The notes: generated from the letters alone by a model not told the origin. 10,387 nucleotides of DNA from UMGS75 sp963648435 (GCA_963648435.1 CAVJDT010000052.1:1-10387), one strand, 5' to 3'. Positions 1-6,750 are shown, counted from the first letter of the stretch. Made by a program: numbers and translations.

Positions 1-2
1 GA

Positions 3-65
3 AATTATATAAATTCTTATGACGGCATCAAGTCTTTGAATTTGCTTGATTGGCTTTTATCATAA
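3..65 (+). CDS. Possible 3' end of an upstream gene (partial)
   Basis: One frame is open from the window edge to TAA at 63-65, giving 20 residues that end in a Leu/Trp-rich stretch (LNLLDWLLS). The other two + frames stop within the first 20 bases. A terminator hairpin lies about 75 nt downstream, which fits the end of a transcription unit here. Twenty codons are too few to identify a family or to exclude chance, and the sequence before the window would be needed. Confidence 0.22.
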   Translation, partial: NYINSYDGIKSLNLLDWLLS

Positions 66-259
66 GATAGAAATTGCAGGAAAAATAATTATTCTTGTAA
101 AAGTATATCAAAATTACGAGAAACAACAAAATATTGAGAAAAAGCATTTACCAATTGGTGAGTGCTTCTTTTAAGCAAGTTATAAAGAACATTTATTGTC
201 TTTTAATTTTTGTTAAAATTTCCATATTTTAGTTTTATTATTTTGAAAAGTCAAATGTT
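66..259. other. Non-coding intergenic stretch
   Basis: No convincing reading frame is seen on either strand. The stretch is AT-rich and contains the terminator hairpin at 138-172 and a small AATAATTATT palindrome at 84-93. Nothing else recognisable is seen before the pilus-operon promoter at 260. Confidence 0.6.
138..172 (+). terminator. Factor-independent terminator upstream of the pilus operon
   Basis: An 11-bp stem (142-152 with 157-167, two G-U pairs) closes an AATT loop. It is preceded by an A-rich run and followed by CTTTT. The flanks can extend the stem by a few A-T pairs. The T-run on the + side suggests it ends an upstream gene; the A-run in front could make it work in both directions. 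Confidence 0.65.
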
Positions 260-288
260 TTGATTTTTATTTAGGAATGTAATATAAT
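260..288 (+). promoter_or_regulatory. Sigma-A promoter of the pilus operon
   Basis: TTGATT (260-265) and TATAAT (283-288) are separated by 17 bp, a near-consensus housekeeping promoter. A second TATAAT-like box follows at 291-296. Transcription would start near 295-303, leaving a leader of about 60 nt before the first pilin gene. It is the only good promoter seen before the seven tightly packed pilus genes. Confidence 0.7.
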
Positions 289-313
289 AATATAATATAG
301 TGTCGAAAATTTC

Positions 314-371
314 AAGAAAGGAAAATGCTTTGATTTGTTCTTTGCAAGTGGTATATTATGGTTATGAATAA
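314..371 (+). promoter_or_regulatory. Leader with a displaced SD and possible tiny ORFs
   Basis: A good SD-like sequence (AAGAAAGGA, 314-322) lies about 36 nt before the first pilin start, too far to serve it. What follows it is ATG CTT TGA (325-333), in frame with the pilin. A TTG-initiated 13-codon frame (330-371) with well-placed SD spacing overlaps the pilin start. These could be a leader peptide coupled to the pilin or a chance arrangement. Confidence 0.3.
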
Positions 372-825
372 GTATAAACAAGGTTTTACATTAACTGAAT
401 TAATTGTAGCGATGGTAATTTCAAGTATCGTTCTTGCAACTGCTGGGTATTTTCTACTTTCTTTTACTCATACTTCAAAGGATATTAAAGCTTTGCAGGA
501 AAGAACATACGAACAAAATGTCGCAGTTAAATGTTTTGAAAAATTTGCTAATAACGTTAATTTAGAAGGAAAATCAATAAATATAAATAATACTGATAAT
601 GTTATCACCATTTATTTAAATGATGATAATAGTATTATCCTTAAAATTGACAATGAAAATCATACCCTAAGTTATAATAATAATTCCTATCCTTTTGAAA
701 GGATTATGGCAATTAATGTAAAAGAAAATGAAGTAGATGAAAAAACATTTGTTGTAACATTTACTTTTGATAATGAAAAAACTTATGAATTTCCTATATT
801 TATAATCTCACGGGGGGAAAACTAA
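358..825 (+). CDS. Type IV prepilin-like protein (minor pilin/pseudopilin)
   Basis: This is a 155-residue pilin-like subunit, probably built into or priming a type IV filament. A short basic leader ends at Gly9. It is followed by the class III prepilin signature: Phe10 (+1), TLTE with Glu14 (+5), then a hydrophobic helix to about residue 31. The remaining globular part is Asn/Asp-rich and matches no fold I can name. Type IV prepilins are cut after that Gly by a PilD-type peptidase, which is encoded downstream. ATG358 and ATG364 are both possible starts; upstream in-frame TGA at 331 rules out a longer one. Only a weak SD-like AAGTGGT (346-352) precedes ATG358. The last codons include a run of six G that also serves as the SD of the next gene, one base beyond the stop. 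It may be a ComGD/GspH-like minor subunit; whether it is the major pilin cannot be told. Confidence 0.85.
   Translation: MVMNKYKQGFTLTELIVAMVISSIVLATAGYFLLSFTHTSKDIKALQERTYEQNVAVKCFEKFANNVNLEGKSININNTDNVITIYLNDDNSIILKIDNENHTLSYNNNSYPFERIMAINVKENEVDEKTFVVTFTFDNEKTYEFPIFIISRGEN
812..817 (+). promoter_or_regulatory. G6 tract: SD of the PilM-like gene inside the pilin 3' end
   Basis: Six consecutive G lie in the last codons of the first pilin, 9 nt before the ATG at 827. They give a strong anti-SD match and couple the two genes. The run is conspicuous in such AT-rich DNA. Confidence 0.6.
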
Positions 826-826
826 T

Positions 827-1882
827 ATGAAAAGAGTATTTTGTGCTGTTATTGAATCAGCTGATAATATAGACATTTATACATTTTGTATTCGTACGGA
901 AAATGCAAGTGTTATTCAAACAGCCTTATCACATTTCTTTAAACAAAATTACAAAACTAATTATCAAATTGATGCTCAGTTTAAATTAAACTTCCATATG
1001 TCTGAAAATCTTACCAAAGAAAGACTAAAATCATATGGTGATATGTTATATGAAAAATTAAAAGAATTTGGATATGAAGGTTCACCTGTTGATGTTTCTG
1101 CAGATATTATGAATGTTTTTAGAACTAAAATATCACTTCCTAAACTTACAGGAAAAGCTTTACAGGATTCATTTGATAAAGAAGAAAAAAGACAATTTGG
1201 TGATTTATTAACAAATTATATTAAACTTGTTGAAACTGAAATTAATAGTAATAAAGGTTATGACTTTAATTTATTACTAATAAATAGCAAACATTACCAA
1301 AATATTATTGATATTTTCCATTTAGGTAAATTAAAAGTTGATAAATGTGTTTATTTACCTAGTACTCTACCAACTTTACCAGCATCACCAAACGTTAAAA
1401 ATATTGGTATTATTATGAGTGATGATTGTACTTATCTTTTTGTAATGCGTAAATACAAACTTGAAGAATATCGTATTATTAAAGTTGGTTATAATAATAT
1501 TGCAAATGATGTTATGGAAAAATATAATATTGAAAGAAGTAATGTTGACCGCTTTTGTCATGAAAATATTGGAAAACTATCATTAAAACGAGTAATTTAC
1601 CATGCAATAAGAAGAATATTTGATGAACTTTATATTTTATTACTTAGTGATAATGAAAATAATAAAAATGATTATGTAGCAAATGTTGATAAAATTTACA
1701 TTCATACTTTATATGGCTCAGTTGTTGATATTATATCGGTATTTCCTCTAGAAATGCGTAAAAGATTTGAAATATATGATAAAACCGCAACCAATAAATT
1801 TAAAATTTATGTGGATGCATTTTACAATAACCAAAAATACTTTAAAGTATTACCACTTAAGGTGAAATATGAAAAGAAATAA
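827..1882 (+). CDS. Divergent PilM-like (actin-fold) pilus assembly protein
   Basis: This 351-residue soluble protein has no signal peptide or membrane segment. I read it as a strongly diverged PilM/GspL-type protein, the cytoplasmic actin-like partner of type IV pilus assembly. Residues 95-125 (I-S-L-P-K-L-T-G-K-A-L followed by EE) resemble the PilM segment in which 'LP-L---eL' precedes an acidic helix. A following beta-strand and helix near 147-180 resemble PilM's second half. NIGIIMSDD at 192-200 sits where PilM has its D-I-G phosphate-binding strand, followed by a strand, RIIKVG, and helices rich in charged residues. The canonical Gly/Ser/Thr phosphate loops are not seen, so nucleotide binding may be lost. 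It lies between two pilin genes, begins 1 nt after the first, and overlaps the next by 14 nt. The assignment rests on pattern and context, not on an exact motif. Confidence 0.55.
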   Translation: MKRVFCAVIESADNIDIYTFCIRTENASVIQTALSHFFKQNYKTNYQIDAQFKLNFHMSENLTKERLKSYGDMLYEKLKEFGYEGSPVDVSADIMNVFRTKISLPKLTGKALQDSFDKEEKRQFGDLLTNYIKLVETEINSNKGYDFNLLLINSKHYQNIIDIFHLGKLKVDKCVYLPSTLPTLPASPNVKNIGIIMSDDCTYLFVMRKYKLEEYRIIKVGYNNIANDVMEKYNIERSNVDRFCHENIGKLSLKRVIYHAIRRIFDELYILLLSDNENNKNDYVANVDKIYIHTLYGSVVDIISVFPLEMRKRFEIYDKTATNKFKIYVDAFYNNQKYFKVLPLKVKYEKK

Positions 1883-2279
1883 AGGTTTTACAATTAGTGA
1901 AGTAATGGTTTCAATTGTAATACTTGGGGTTGTTGGGGTATGTATAATAAATCTTTTCGCATATAAAGTAAGAATTGACCGTAAAAGTGCTCGAAATGTA
2001 AAAATTAGTAATACTGTTACTTCCGTTTTTAATAGTTTTTCAAGTAAACCAGATACTTTTACAACTAGTTCATTATATAGTGATGGCTTTACTAAAACTG
2101 ATGATAAATGGGTTAATACATGTTATATTGAAGATGAAAATGAAACTAACTATTTAATTCTTACATATAAGGATAAAGATAACTATTATATATTAGATGT
2201 AGAAGTTTACGCGGATGGAAAACTTTATGAATTAAATGGCGTAAAAAGCTATGAAAGAAGGATCTACCATGATGAGTAA
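1869..2279 (+). CDS. Type IV prepilin-like protein (PilV/GspI-like)
   Basis: This 136-residue prepilin has a very short basic leader (MKRNKG). Cleavage is predicted after Gly6, with Phe7 at +1 and Glu11 at +5 (FTISE), followed by a hydrophobic helix to about residue 29. The FTISEVMVSIVIL segment looks most like the minor pilins PilV or GspI, which join the tip complex, but the short C-terminal domain gives no firm assignment. The ATG overlaps the last 14 nt of the PilM-like gene. AAGGTGA (1859-1865) is its ribosome site. The next gene begins inside its last codons, so translation is probably coupled. Leader processing would need the PilD-type peptidase two genes downstream. Confidence 0.85.
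   Translation: MKRNKGFTISEVMVSIVILGVVGVCIINLFAYKVRIDRKSARNVKISNTVTSVFNSFSSKPDTFTTSSLYSDGFTKTDDKWVNTCYIEDENETNYLILTYKDKDNYYILDVEVYADGKLYELNGVKSYERRIYHDE
2256..2262 (+). promoter_or_regulatory. RBS fixing the start of the PilX-like gene at 2269
   Basis: AGAAGGA lies 6 nt before ATGATG at 2269. The in-frame ATG at 2251 has no SD and would place the SD inside its own coding sequence, so 2269 is the better start. Confidence 0.7.
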
Positions 2280-2730
2280 AATGAAAAATAAATTAAAAGC
2301 AGGTAATACTTTATCATTTGTTTTGATTTTATTAATTGTTGTTTCCATTATTTCAATGGCTTTAGTTTATAGTATTAGTTATACTACTAGAACAAGACTA
2401 AATAAATCCCATGATAATTATGAAATCATTATTTTACAAAATAATGGTTATGAGGTTTTAAATTTATATATTAAAGATTTAGAAGATAATTCTAGCCTTA
2501 CAATAAAAAACTTTAGTGATAATTTTACTATAAAACATTCTGATTTTTTAGAAAAAAGTGAATATAAAATAGAATTTGAAGATGTTAATGATTCTAATTC
2601 AATAAGATTTAAAATAGGTAAGACTAATGATGATGATGCTTTATTAGTTGAAGCAAAATATGAATATAATGAATCTAAAAAAATAACAGGGTATAAATTG
2701 AAAAAGTGGGGGATGACCAAATGGACTTAA
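2269..2730 (+). CDS. PilX/GspK-like minor pilin lacking Glu+5
   Basis: From ATG 2269 the product has 153 residues; a frame from ATG 2251 would add six, but the SD AGAAGGA at 2256-2262 favours 2269. A basic leader ends in K-A-G (Gly12). It is followed by NTLSF and a long hydrophobic helix (about 13-36), the layout of a prepilin or PilX-type N-terminus. The +5 position is Phe17 instead of Glu. In type II secretion the tip subunit GspK lacks Glu+5, and PilX-type pilins have a similar hydrophobic start, so this may be the filament's tip subunit. The rest is small, acidic and unassigned. It overlaps the preceding pilin by 11 nt, and the peptidase gene starts inside its last ten bases. Confidence 0.7.
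   Translation: MMSKMKNKLKAGNTLSFVLILLIVVSIISMALVYSISYTTRTRLNKSHDNYEIIILQNNGYEVLNLYIKDLEDNSSLTIKNFSDNFTIKHSDFLEKSEYKIEFEDVNDSNSIRFKIGKTNDDDALLVEAKYEYNESKKITGYKLKKWGMTKWT
2708..2713 (+). promoter_or_regulatory. RBS fixing the start of pilD at 2721
   Basis: GGGGGA lies 7 nt before ATG 2721. An earlier in-frame GTG at 2706 lacks an upstream SD, so the ATG is preferred. Confidence 0.65.
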
Positions 2731-3494
2731 TTGATGTACTTTATATGAGCTTTTTGTTCATTTTTGGTGCTATTATTGGTAGTTTTTTAAATGTTTTAAT
2801 TTTCCGTTTGCCAAATAAAATGTCCATTATTAAGCCTGGTTCACACTGTTTTAATTGTGGAGCTCCCATTAAATGGTATGATAATATTCCGATTATTTCT
2901 TACCTTATTTTAGGTGGTAAATGTCGAAATTGTAAAAAACATTATTCATGTCAATACTTTTTAATTGAACTTTTTACTGCGATTATTTATGTATTATGTT
3001 ATGTAAAGTATCGTAATTCATTACTTACTATCGCATCATGCCTTGTTATATCATGTTTAATTGTCATTTTCTTTATTGACTTAAGATATTTTATTATTCC
3101 TGATTCTATGATTATTGGAATTTTAATTATTAGTGTGGCTTGTTTCTTTATTAAAGATACTACGATTATGGCTAGTATCTCGGACCGCTTATGGAGCTTA
3201 GCGGTAGTTGCCACCATGATGCTTTTATTATTATCATTTGGAATGATTATTAAAAAAGATTTAATGGGATTTGGTGATTTTAAATTGCTTGGGGTAATGG
3301 GATTACTAATAGGATATAAACTATTAATTTTAAGTATTTTTGTGGCTGCACTTATTGCCACAATTGTTGAAGTAATAATATTAAGAAAAAGGAATAAGCC
3401 AATTCCCTTTGGTCCTTACCTCGCACTTGGATTTACCTTAATGCTCTTTTTTGGAAATAACATATTAGATTGGTACTGTTCACTTTTTAGATAA
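2721..3494 (+). CDS. pilD: Prepilin leader peptidase / N-methyltransferase
   Basis: This is a membrane aspartic peptidase (257 residues from ATG 2721) that cleaves prepilin leaders on the cytoplasmic side and methylates the new N-terminus. The N-terminal helix carries GSFLNV, which begins the family's first domain. A cytoplasmic loop holds two CxxC pairs (C43/C46 and C68/C71) as in zinc-binding bifunctional enzymes, which supports methyltransferase activity. The two catalytic aspartates are visible: D120 in FIDLRYF-IPD and D186 in GFGDFK. Several further hydrophobic segments follow, and the C-terminal PFGPYLALG motif is typical of the family. The length is normal. The gene overlaps the PilX-like gene by 10 nt and its substrates are encoded just upstream. 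ComC is the equivalent name in competence systems. Confidence 0.95.
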   Translation: MDLIDVLYMSFLFIFGAIIGSFLNVLIFRLPNKMSIIKPGSHCFNCGAPIKWYDNIPIISYLILGGKCRNCKKHYSCQYFLIELFTAIIYVLCYVKYRNSLLTIASCLVISCLIVIFFIDLRYFIIPDSMIIGILIISVACFFIKDTTIMASISDRLWSLAVVATMMLLLLSFGMIIKKDLMGFGDFKLLGVMGLLIGYKLLILSIFVAALIATIVEVIILRKRNKPIPFGPYLALGFTLMLFFGNNILDWYCSLFR

Positions 3495-3507
3495 TGGAGG
3501 AAGAAAA

Positions 3508-4719
3508 ATGCCTAAATACAGATTTAAAGCAATGGATATTAACAATAAGAAGATAAAAGGCATTTTCATTGCACAAGATGATGATGATTTGAAGACAATA
3601 TTAGCCAATCAAAATTATTATCTAATTTCATACAAAAAAATGGCTGAAAGTAGTCAGCTATTTGCATTCTTAGAAAAAATTAAAACTCGTGATTTTACAT
3701 TATTTTGTCGACAATTCGCAATAATGTTAAAAGCGGGATTAAATATTGATAAATCAGTTTTTATTCTTAAAAACTCATGCAAAAATCAAAAATTAAAAGG
3801 GATTTTAGAGGTTGTGTATAATGATCTTATGAAAGGTAAAATGCTATCAGAATCTTTCTCTAAATATCCTAAAACTTTCCCAGTGTTTTTTAGAAACATG
3901 GTTGAAATTGGGGAAACTAGTGGTAAACTAGATTTAATTTTTGAGCGACTTGCGGACTATTATGAGAAAGAAGCTAAAACCAAAAGAAAAGTTAAATCTG
4001 CTCTTTCTTATCCGATTTTCCTTTTGATTATTGCGTTTGCGGCACTTGCAGTTATCGCCGTATTTGTTATGCCAAACTTCTCATCAATGTTTGACCAGTT
4101 TGGAGCAGAACTTCCGGCTGTATCAAAAGCAGTAATAAATGTTTCAAATTTTATTCAGGAAAATATTTTAAAAATAGTTTTGTATGTTTTTTTAATTATA
4201 GTAATTTTTATTTTATTAGGTAAACTAAAATCAGTGCGTAGGTTGTATGATAAAATAAAACTTAACATGCCATTTTTTAGGAATTTAACTATAGCTAGTA
4301 TTACTTCAAGATTTGCGGATGGATTTTCCGTATTATTAAATAGTGGAATTCCCCTCCTTTCTTGTGTAAATACGATAAGTAAATTACTAGGTAATAAAAT
4401 AGTTGAAGAAAAACTTCAAGTAGTAAAAAACGAAATAAGTTCAGGTAGAACTGTTGCCAAAAGTTTGGAAACAATTAATTTATTTCCTGATATGTTAATT
4501 GAAATGATTTCAGTTGGTGAATCAACTGGTAATCTAGAAGAAGTATTAAATAAAATCACAGATTATTTTGAAGAACAACTAGACATTGAAATTAAGAGCA
4601 TGACTGCCGCAATCGAACCAATAATGATTATTTTTATCGGTTTAATTGTTGTTGTCGTATTACTTGCTATTTTCTTACCAATGCTAGAATTAATGTCAGC
4701 GATTGAAGGCGCAGAATAG
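3508..4719 (+). CDS. pilC: Type IV pilus inner-membrane platform protein (GspF family)
   Basis: This 403-residue polytopic membrane protein (PilC/ComGB/GspF) is the platform that couples the assembly ATPase to pilin extraction from the membrane. It has the usual two-repeat layout. An N-terminal cytoplasmic segment (1-60) opens with KYRFKAMD. The first GspF domain (about 66-190) contains FCRQFAIMLKAGL and the conserved GETSG at 135-139. The second (about 265-395) contains the matching GESTG at 337-341. Membrane helices lie near 168-190, 221-238 and 372-394. A GGAGG site (3496-3500) gives a clear start, 13 nt after pilD. The length fits the family and no truncation or missing motif is seen. PilC, PilB and PilD form the conserved core of type IV filament machines. 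Confidence 0.95.
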   Translation: MPKYRFKAMDINNKKIKGIFIAQDDDDLKTILANQNYYLISYKKMAESSQLFAFLEKIKTRDFTLFCRQFAIMLKAGLNIDKSVFILKNSCKNQKLKGILEVVYNDLMKGKMLSESFSKYPKTFPVFFRNMVEIGETSGKLDLIFERLADYYEKEAKTKRKVKSALSYPIFLLIIAFAALAVIAVFVMPNFSSMFDQFGAELPAVSKAVINVSNFIQENILKIVLYVFLIIVIFILLGKLKSVRRLYDKIKLNMPFFRNLTIASITSRFADGFSVLLNSGIPLLSCVNTISKLLGNKIVEEKLQVVKNEISSGRTVAKSLETINLFPDMLIEMISVGESTGNLEEVLNKITDYFEEQLDIEIKSMTAAIEPIMIIFIGLIVVVVLLAIFLPMLELMSAIEGAE

Positions 4720-4727
4720 GAGGACTT

Positions 4728-6557
4728 ATGCAAATTATTCAAGAATTAAATATTAAAATTGGACAACTTATTAGACAACTTAATTTATTGAATAGTGATG
4801 AAGTTACTCGTAGTATTGAAAAAATTGCTAATGCGAACATTAGACTTGATAAGTATTTACTTGATAGTGGTATTTTGACAGAAGCTCAAATCAATACCAT
4901 TTATTCAAGACTAACCTTAAAAGAACCATATAATATTGATTTAATTGAATATGATGAAGCAATTATCAATAAAATTCCTGATGCCTTTGTGGAACGTAAT
5001 CATTTATTACCACTTCGCAAGGATAGTGTTGATGATAATGAAGTATATACTGTTGCTGTCGCTGATTTACTTGATTATAATGTTGAAGCAATGGCTCGCT
5101 CATTATATGGAAACAATGTCATAATTTACTACACCACTATGGCCAAGATTCAAAGTCTATATTCTTTAGTTCACACTAAATCAAAAGTTAGTGAAGCTAT
5201 TCATGAATATGGTAAAGAAAAAGTAGTAGATGATACCGGTGATAAAGATATGGAAGATGCTTCGGTTACAACGGCTCCCGCCGTTAAACTTGCGGAAAGC
5301 ATCTTAAAAGAAGCAATTGCCTCTAAAGCTAGTGATATTCATATTGAACCATATGAAGAAATAGTTAGAGTTAGAAACCGTATAGATGGTGTATTATATG
5401 AAAGAACTACATTTGATCCTAAACTTTATTATGCGGTTGTAACAAGGTTTAAAGTTATAAGTGGATTAAATATCACAGAACGTCGTGTTCCTCAAGATGG
5501 TCGTTTTAGCCTTGATTTTAATGATACAACCTATGATTTCCGTTTATCAACATTACCAACGGTTCATGGTGAAAAAATCGTTATTCGTATCCTTGATAAT
5601 TCTGCGTTTAGTTTTTCACTTGAAGAACTTGGATTTACTGAAGAAGCCTTAAAAATTGTAAAACCAGCTTTAAGAACTCCTCATGGTATTATCCTACTAA
5701 CCGGACCTACTGGTTGTGGTAAATCTACAACTTTATATTCCTTCATTCGTGATATTAACGATGTTGGAACTAATATTGTAAGTGTAGAAGACCCTGTTGA
5801 ATATTCAATTAGTGGAATTAATCAAGTTCAAGTTAATACAAAAGCTAACATGACATTCGCAGTAGCACTTCGTAGTATCTTACGACAAGACCCTAACGTT
5901 ATCATGATTGGTGAAATAAGAGATGAAGAAACTGCATCAATTGCGATTCGTTCAGCCATTACTGGTCACTTAGTATTTTCAACTCTACATACAAATGATG
6001 CTCCTGGTGCAATTTCGCGTTTATCAGATATGGGTGTTGAACCATATCTTGTTGCGGATGCCCTTGAAATGGTAATTGCTCAGCGTTTAATTCGTAGACT
6101 TTGTCCAGAATGTAAAAAAAGAGTACTTTCTACTCCTCTTCAAAATCAAGCATTAGGAATAGAAGAATCAGTTGAAATATTTGAACCTAAAGGATGTCCT
6201 GCGTGTCATGGAACAGGTTATAAAGGTCGTATTGGTATTCATGAAATTTTAGTTATTGATGAACATTTAAGAGAATTAATTGTCAATAAAAAGTCAAACG
6301 AAGAATTATATGAATATCTAGAAACTAAAAACTTTAAAAACCTTAAAGCCGCATGTATTGAAGCTATTCTTAAAGGTGTAACATCATTTCAAGAGTTATA
6401 TTCTATTACGCAAGAAGACTTTGATGATGATAATAAGAAAAAAACTCCAAAAGTTATTACTCAAGATGTAGAAGACTTAGAAACAAAACCAAAAAGAACG
6501 AAAACAACAGCTAAGACTACTACAACTAGAAAAAGAACTACTAAAAAAGAAGAATAG
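4728..6557 (+). CDS. pilB: Type IV pilus assembly ATPase (GspE/PilB family)
   Basis: This 609-residue hexameric cytoplasmic motor drives pilus extension. An MshEN-type domain (about 8-120) contains two tandem GxL-like motifs (KIGQLI and RLDKYLLDSGIL) in which consensus Gly residues are partly replaced (Asn19, Asp41), so c-di-GMP binding is uncertain. The N1/N2 domain begins at SDIHIEP (202-208). The motor has Walker A GPTGCGKST (326-334), an Asp box EDPVEY (354-359), Walker B with the catalytic Glu in IGEIRD (394-399), and a His box ending LHTND (420-424). The zinc-binding cysteines are C459/C462 and C490/C493, typical of PilB and GspE and absent from PilT. The last 45 residues (565-609) are a disordered acidic then Lys/Thr/Arg-rich tail, unusual for the family. 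AGGAGGA (4718-4724) is the SD, with 8 nt between the genes. Confidence 0.95.
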   Translation: MQIIQELNIKIGQLIRQLNLLNSDEVTRSIEKIANANIRLDKYLLDSGILTEAQINTIYSRLTLKEPYNIDLIEYDEAIINKIPDAFVERNHLLPLRKDSVDDNEVYTVAVADLLDYNVEAMARSLYGNNVIIYYTTMAKIQSLYSLVHTKSKVSEAIHEYGKEKVVDDTGDKDMEDASVTTAPAVKLAESILKEAIASKASDIHIEPYEEIVRVRNRIDGVLYERTTFDPKLYYAVVTRFKVISGLNITERRVPQDGRFSLDFNDTTYDFRLSTLPTVHGEKIVIRILDNSAFSFSLEELGFTEEALKIVKPALRTPHGIILLTGPTGCGKSTTLYSFIRDINDVGTNIVSVEDPVEYSISGINQVQVNTKANMTFAVALRSILRQDPNVIMIGEIRDEETASIAIRSAITGHLVFSTLHTNDAPGAISRLSDMGVEPYLVADALEMVIAQRLIRRLCPECKKRVLSTPLQNQALGIEESVEIFEPKGCPACHGTGYKGRIGIHEILVIDEHLRELIVNKKSNEELYEYLETKNFKNLKAACIEAILKGVTSFQELYSITQEDFDDDNKKKTPKVITQDVEDLETKPKRTKTTAKTTTTRKRTTKKEE

Positions 6558-6584
6558 ATGGGCAATTCGTTGTTCATCTATTTT
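6552..6584 (+). terminator. Pilus-operon terminator overlapping the pilB stop
   Basis: A long hairpin pairs AATAGATG...CAA (6553-6565) with TTG...CATCTATT (6570-6582) around a TTCG tetraloop, with two G-U pairs, and is followed by TTTTC. The stem begins in the last codon and the TAG stop, so translation termination and transcription termination share sequence. It closes the pilus operon and separates it from the next gene. Confidence 0.8.
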
Positions 6585-6585
6585 C

Positions 6586-6613
6586 ATTATGATATAACAA
6601 CTATTATGATATA
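6586..6613. repeat. Short direct repeat after the pilus terminator
   Basis: ATTATGATATA occurs twice (6586-6596 and 6603-6613), 17 bp apart start to start. It is AT-rich and may be a chance duplication or a pair of -10-like boxes. No function is assigned. Confidence 0.3.
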
Positions 6614-6671
6614 TTTAGAAGTAAGGAAGTTAAATAATGTGTTATTAAATTTATATAATTTTAAAAAAACA

Positions 6672-6745
6672 CACAACAAAAGACCACAAAAGCCTACAAT
6701 AAATTACCACAAAAGTTCACAATGAAATGTCACAAAAACCTACAA
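6672..6745. repeat. Phased 23-bp iteron array upstream of the DUF4143 gene
   Basis: Seven YACAA half-sites start at 6672, 6685, 6695, 6708, 6718, 6731 and 6741, so the spacings run 13, 10, 13, 10, 13, 10. This gives three full 23-bp units (6683-6705, 6706-6728, 6729-6751) plus a half unit in front. The units share ACCACAAAAG followed by CYTACAAT-like sequence. With about 11.5 bp per half-site, every copy faces the same side of the helix, as expected for a cooperative DNA-binding protein. The array abuts the -35 box. Confidence 0.75.
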
Positions 6746-6750
6746 TTAAC

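Noticed and set aside
3..65. C-terminal remnant of a transposase.
   Set aside because: The 20 visible residues carry no DDE or recombinase motif and no inverted repeat is seen nearby, so no family can be named.
325..363. TGA read as tryptophan (Mollicutes code), which would extend the first pilin leader to ATG 325.
   Set aside because: All Trp codons in the nine genes are TGG, and reading frames stay open without TGA. No gene in the window stops at TGA, but nine genes are too few to prove reassignment. The extended leader would be unusually long and hydrophobic for a prepilin.
2448..2720. Minus-strand reading frame opposite the PilX-like gene.
   Set aside because: It lies wholly opposite a gene with SD, prepilin signature and operon context, and its protein is low-complexity Ser/Leu-rich with no upstream signal.
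2999..3361. Minus-strand reading frame opposite pilD.
   Set aside because: It is the shadow of the aspartic peptidase, which has both catalytic aspartates. The antisense product shows only composition-driven Ile/Lys/Ser runs.
4728..6557. PilT retraction ATPase.
   Set aside because: The MshEN-type N-terminal domain and the four-cysteine zinc site (C459/C462/C490/C493) are features of PilB/GspE; PilT lacks both and is about 350 residues long.
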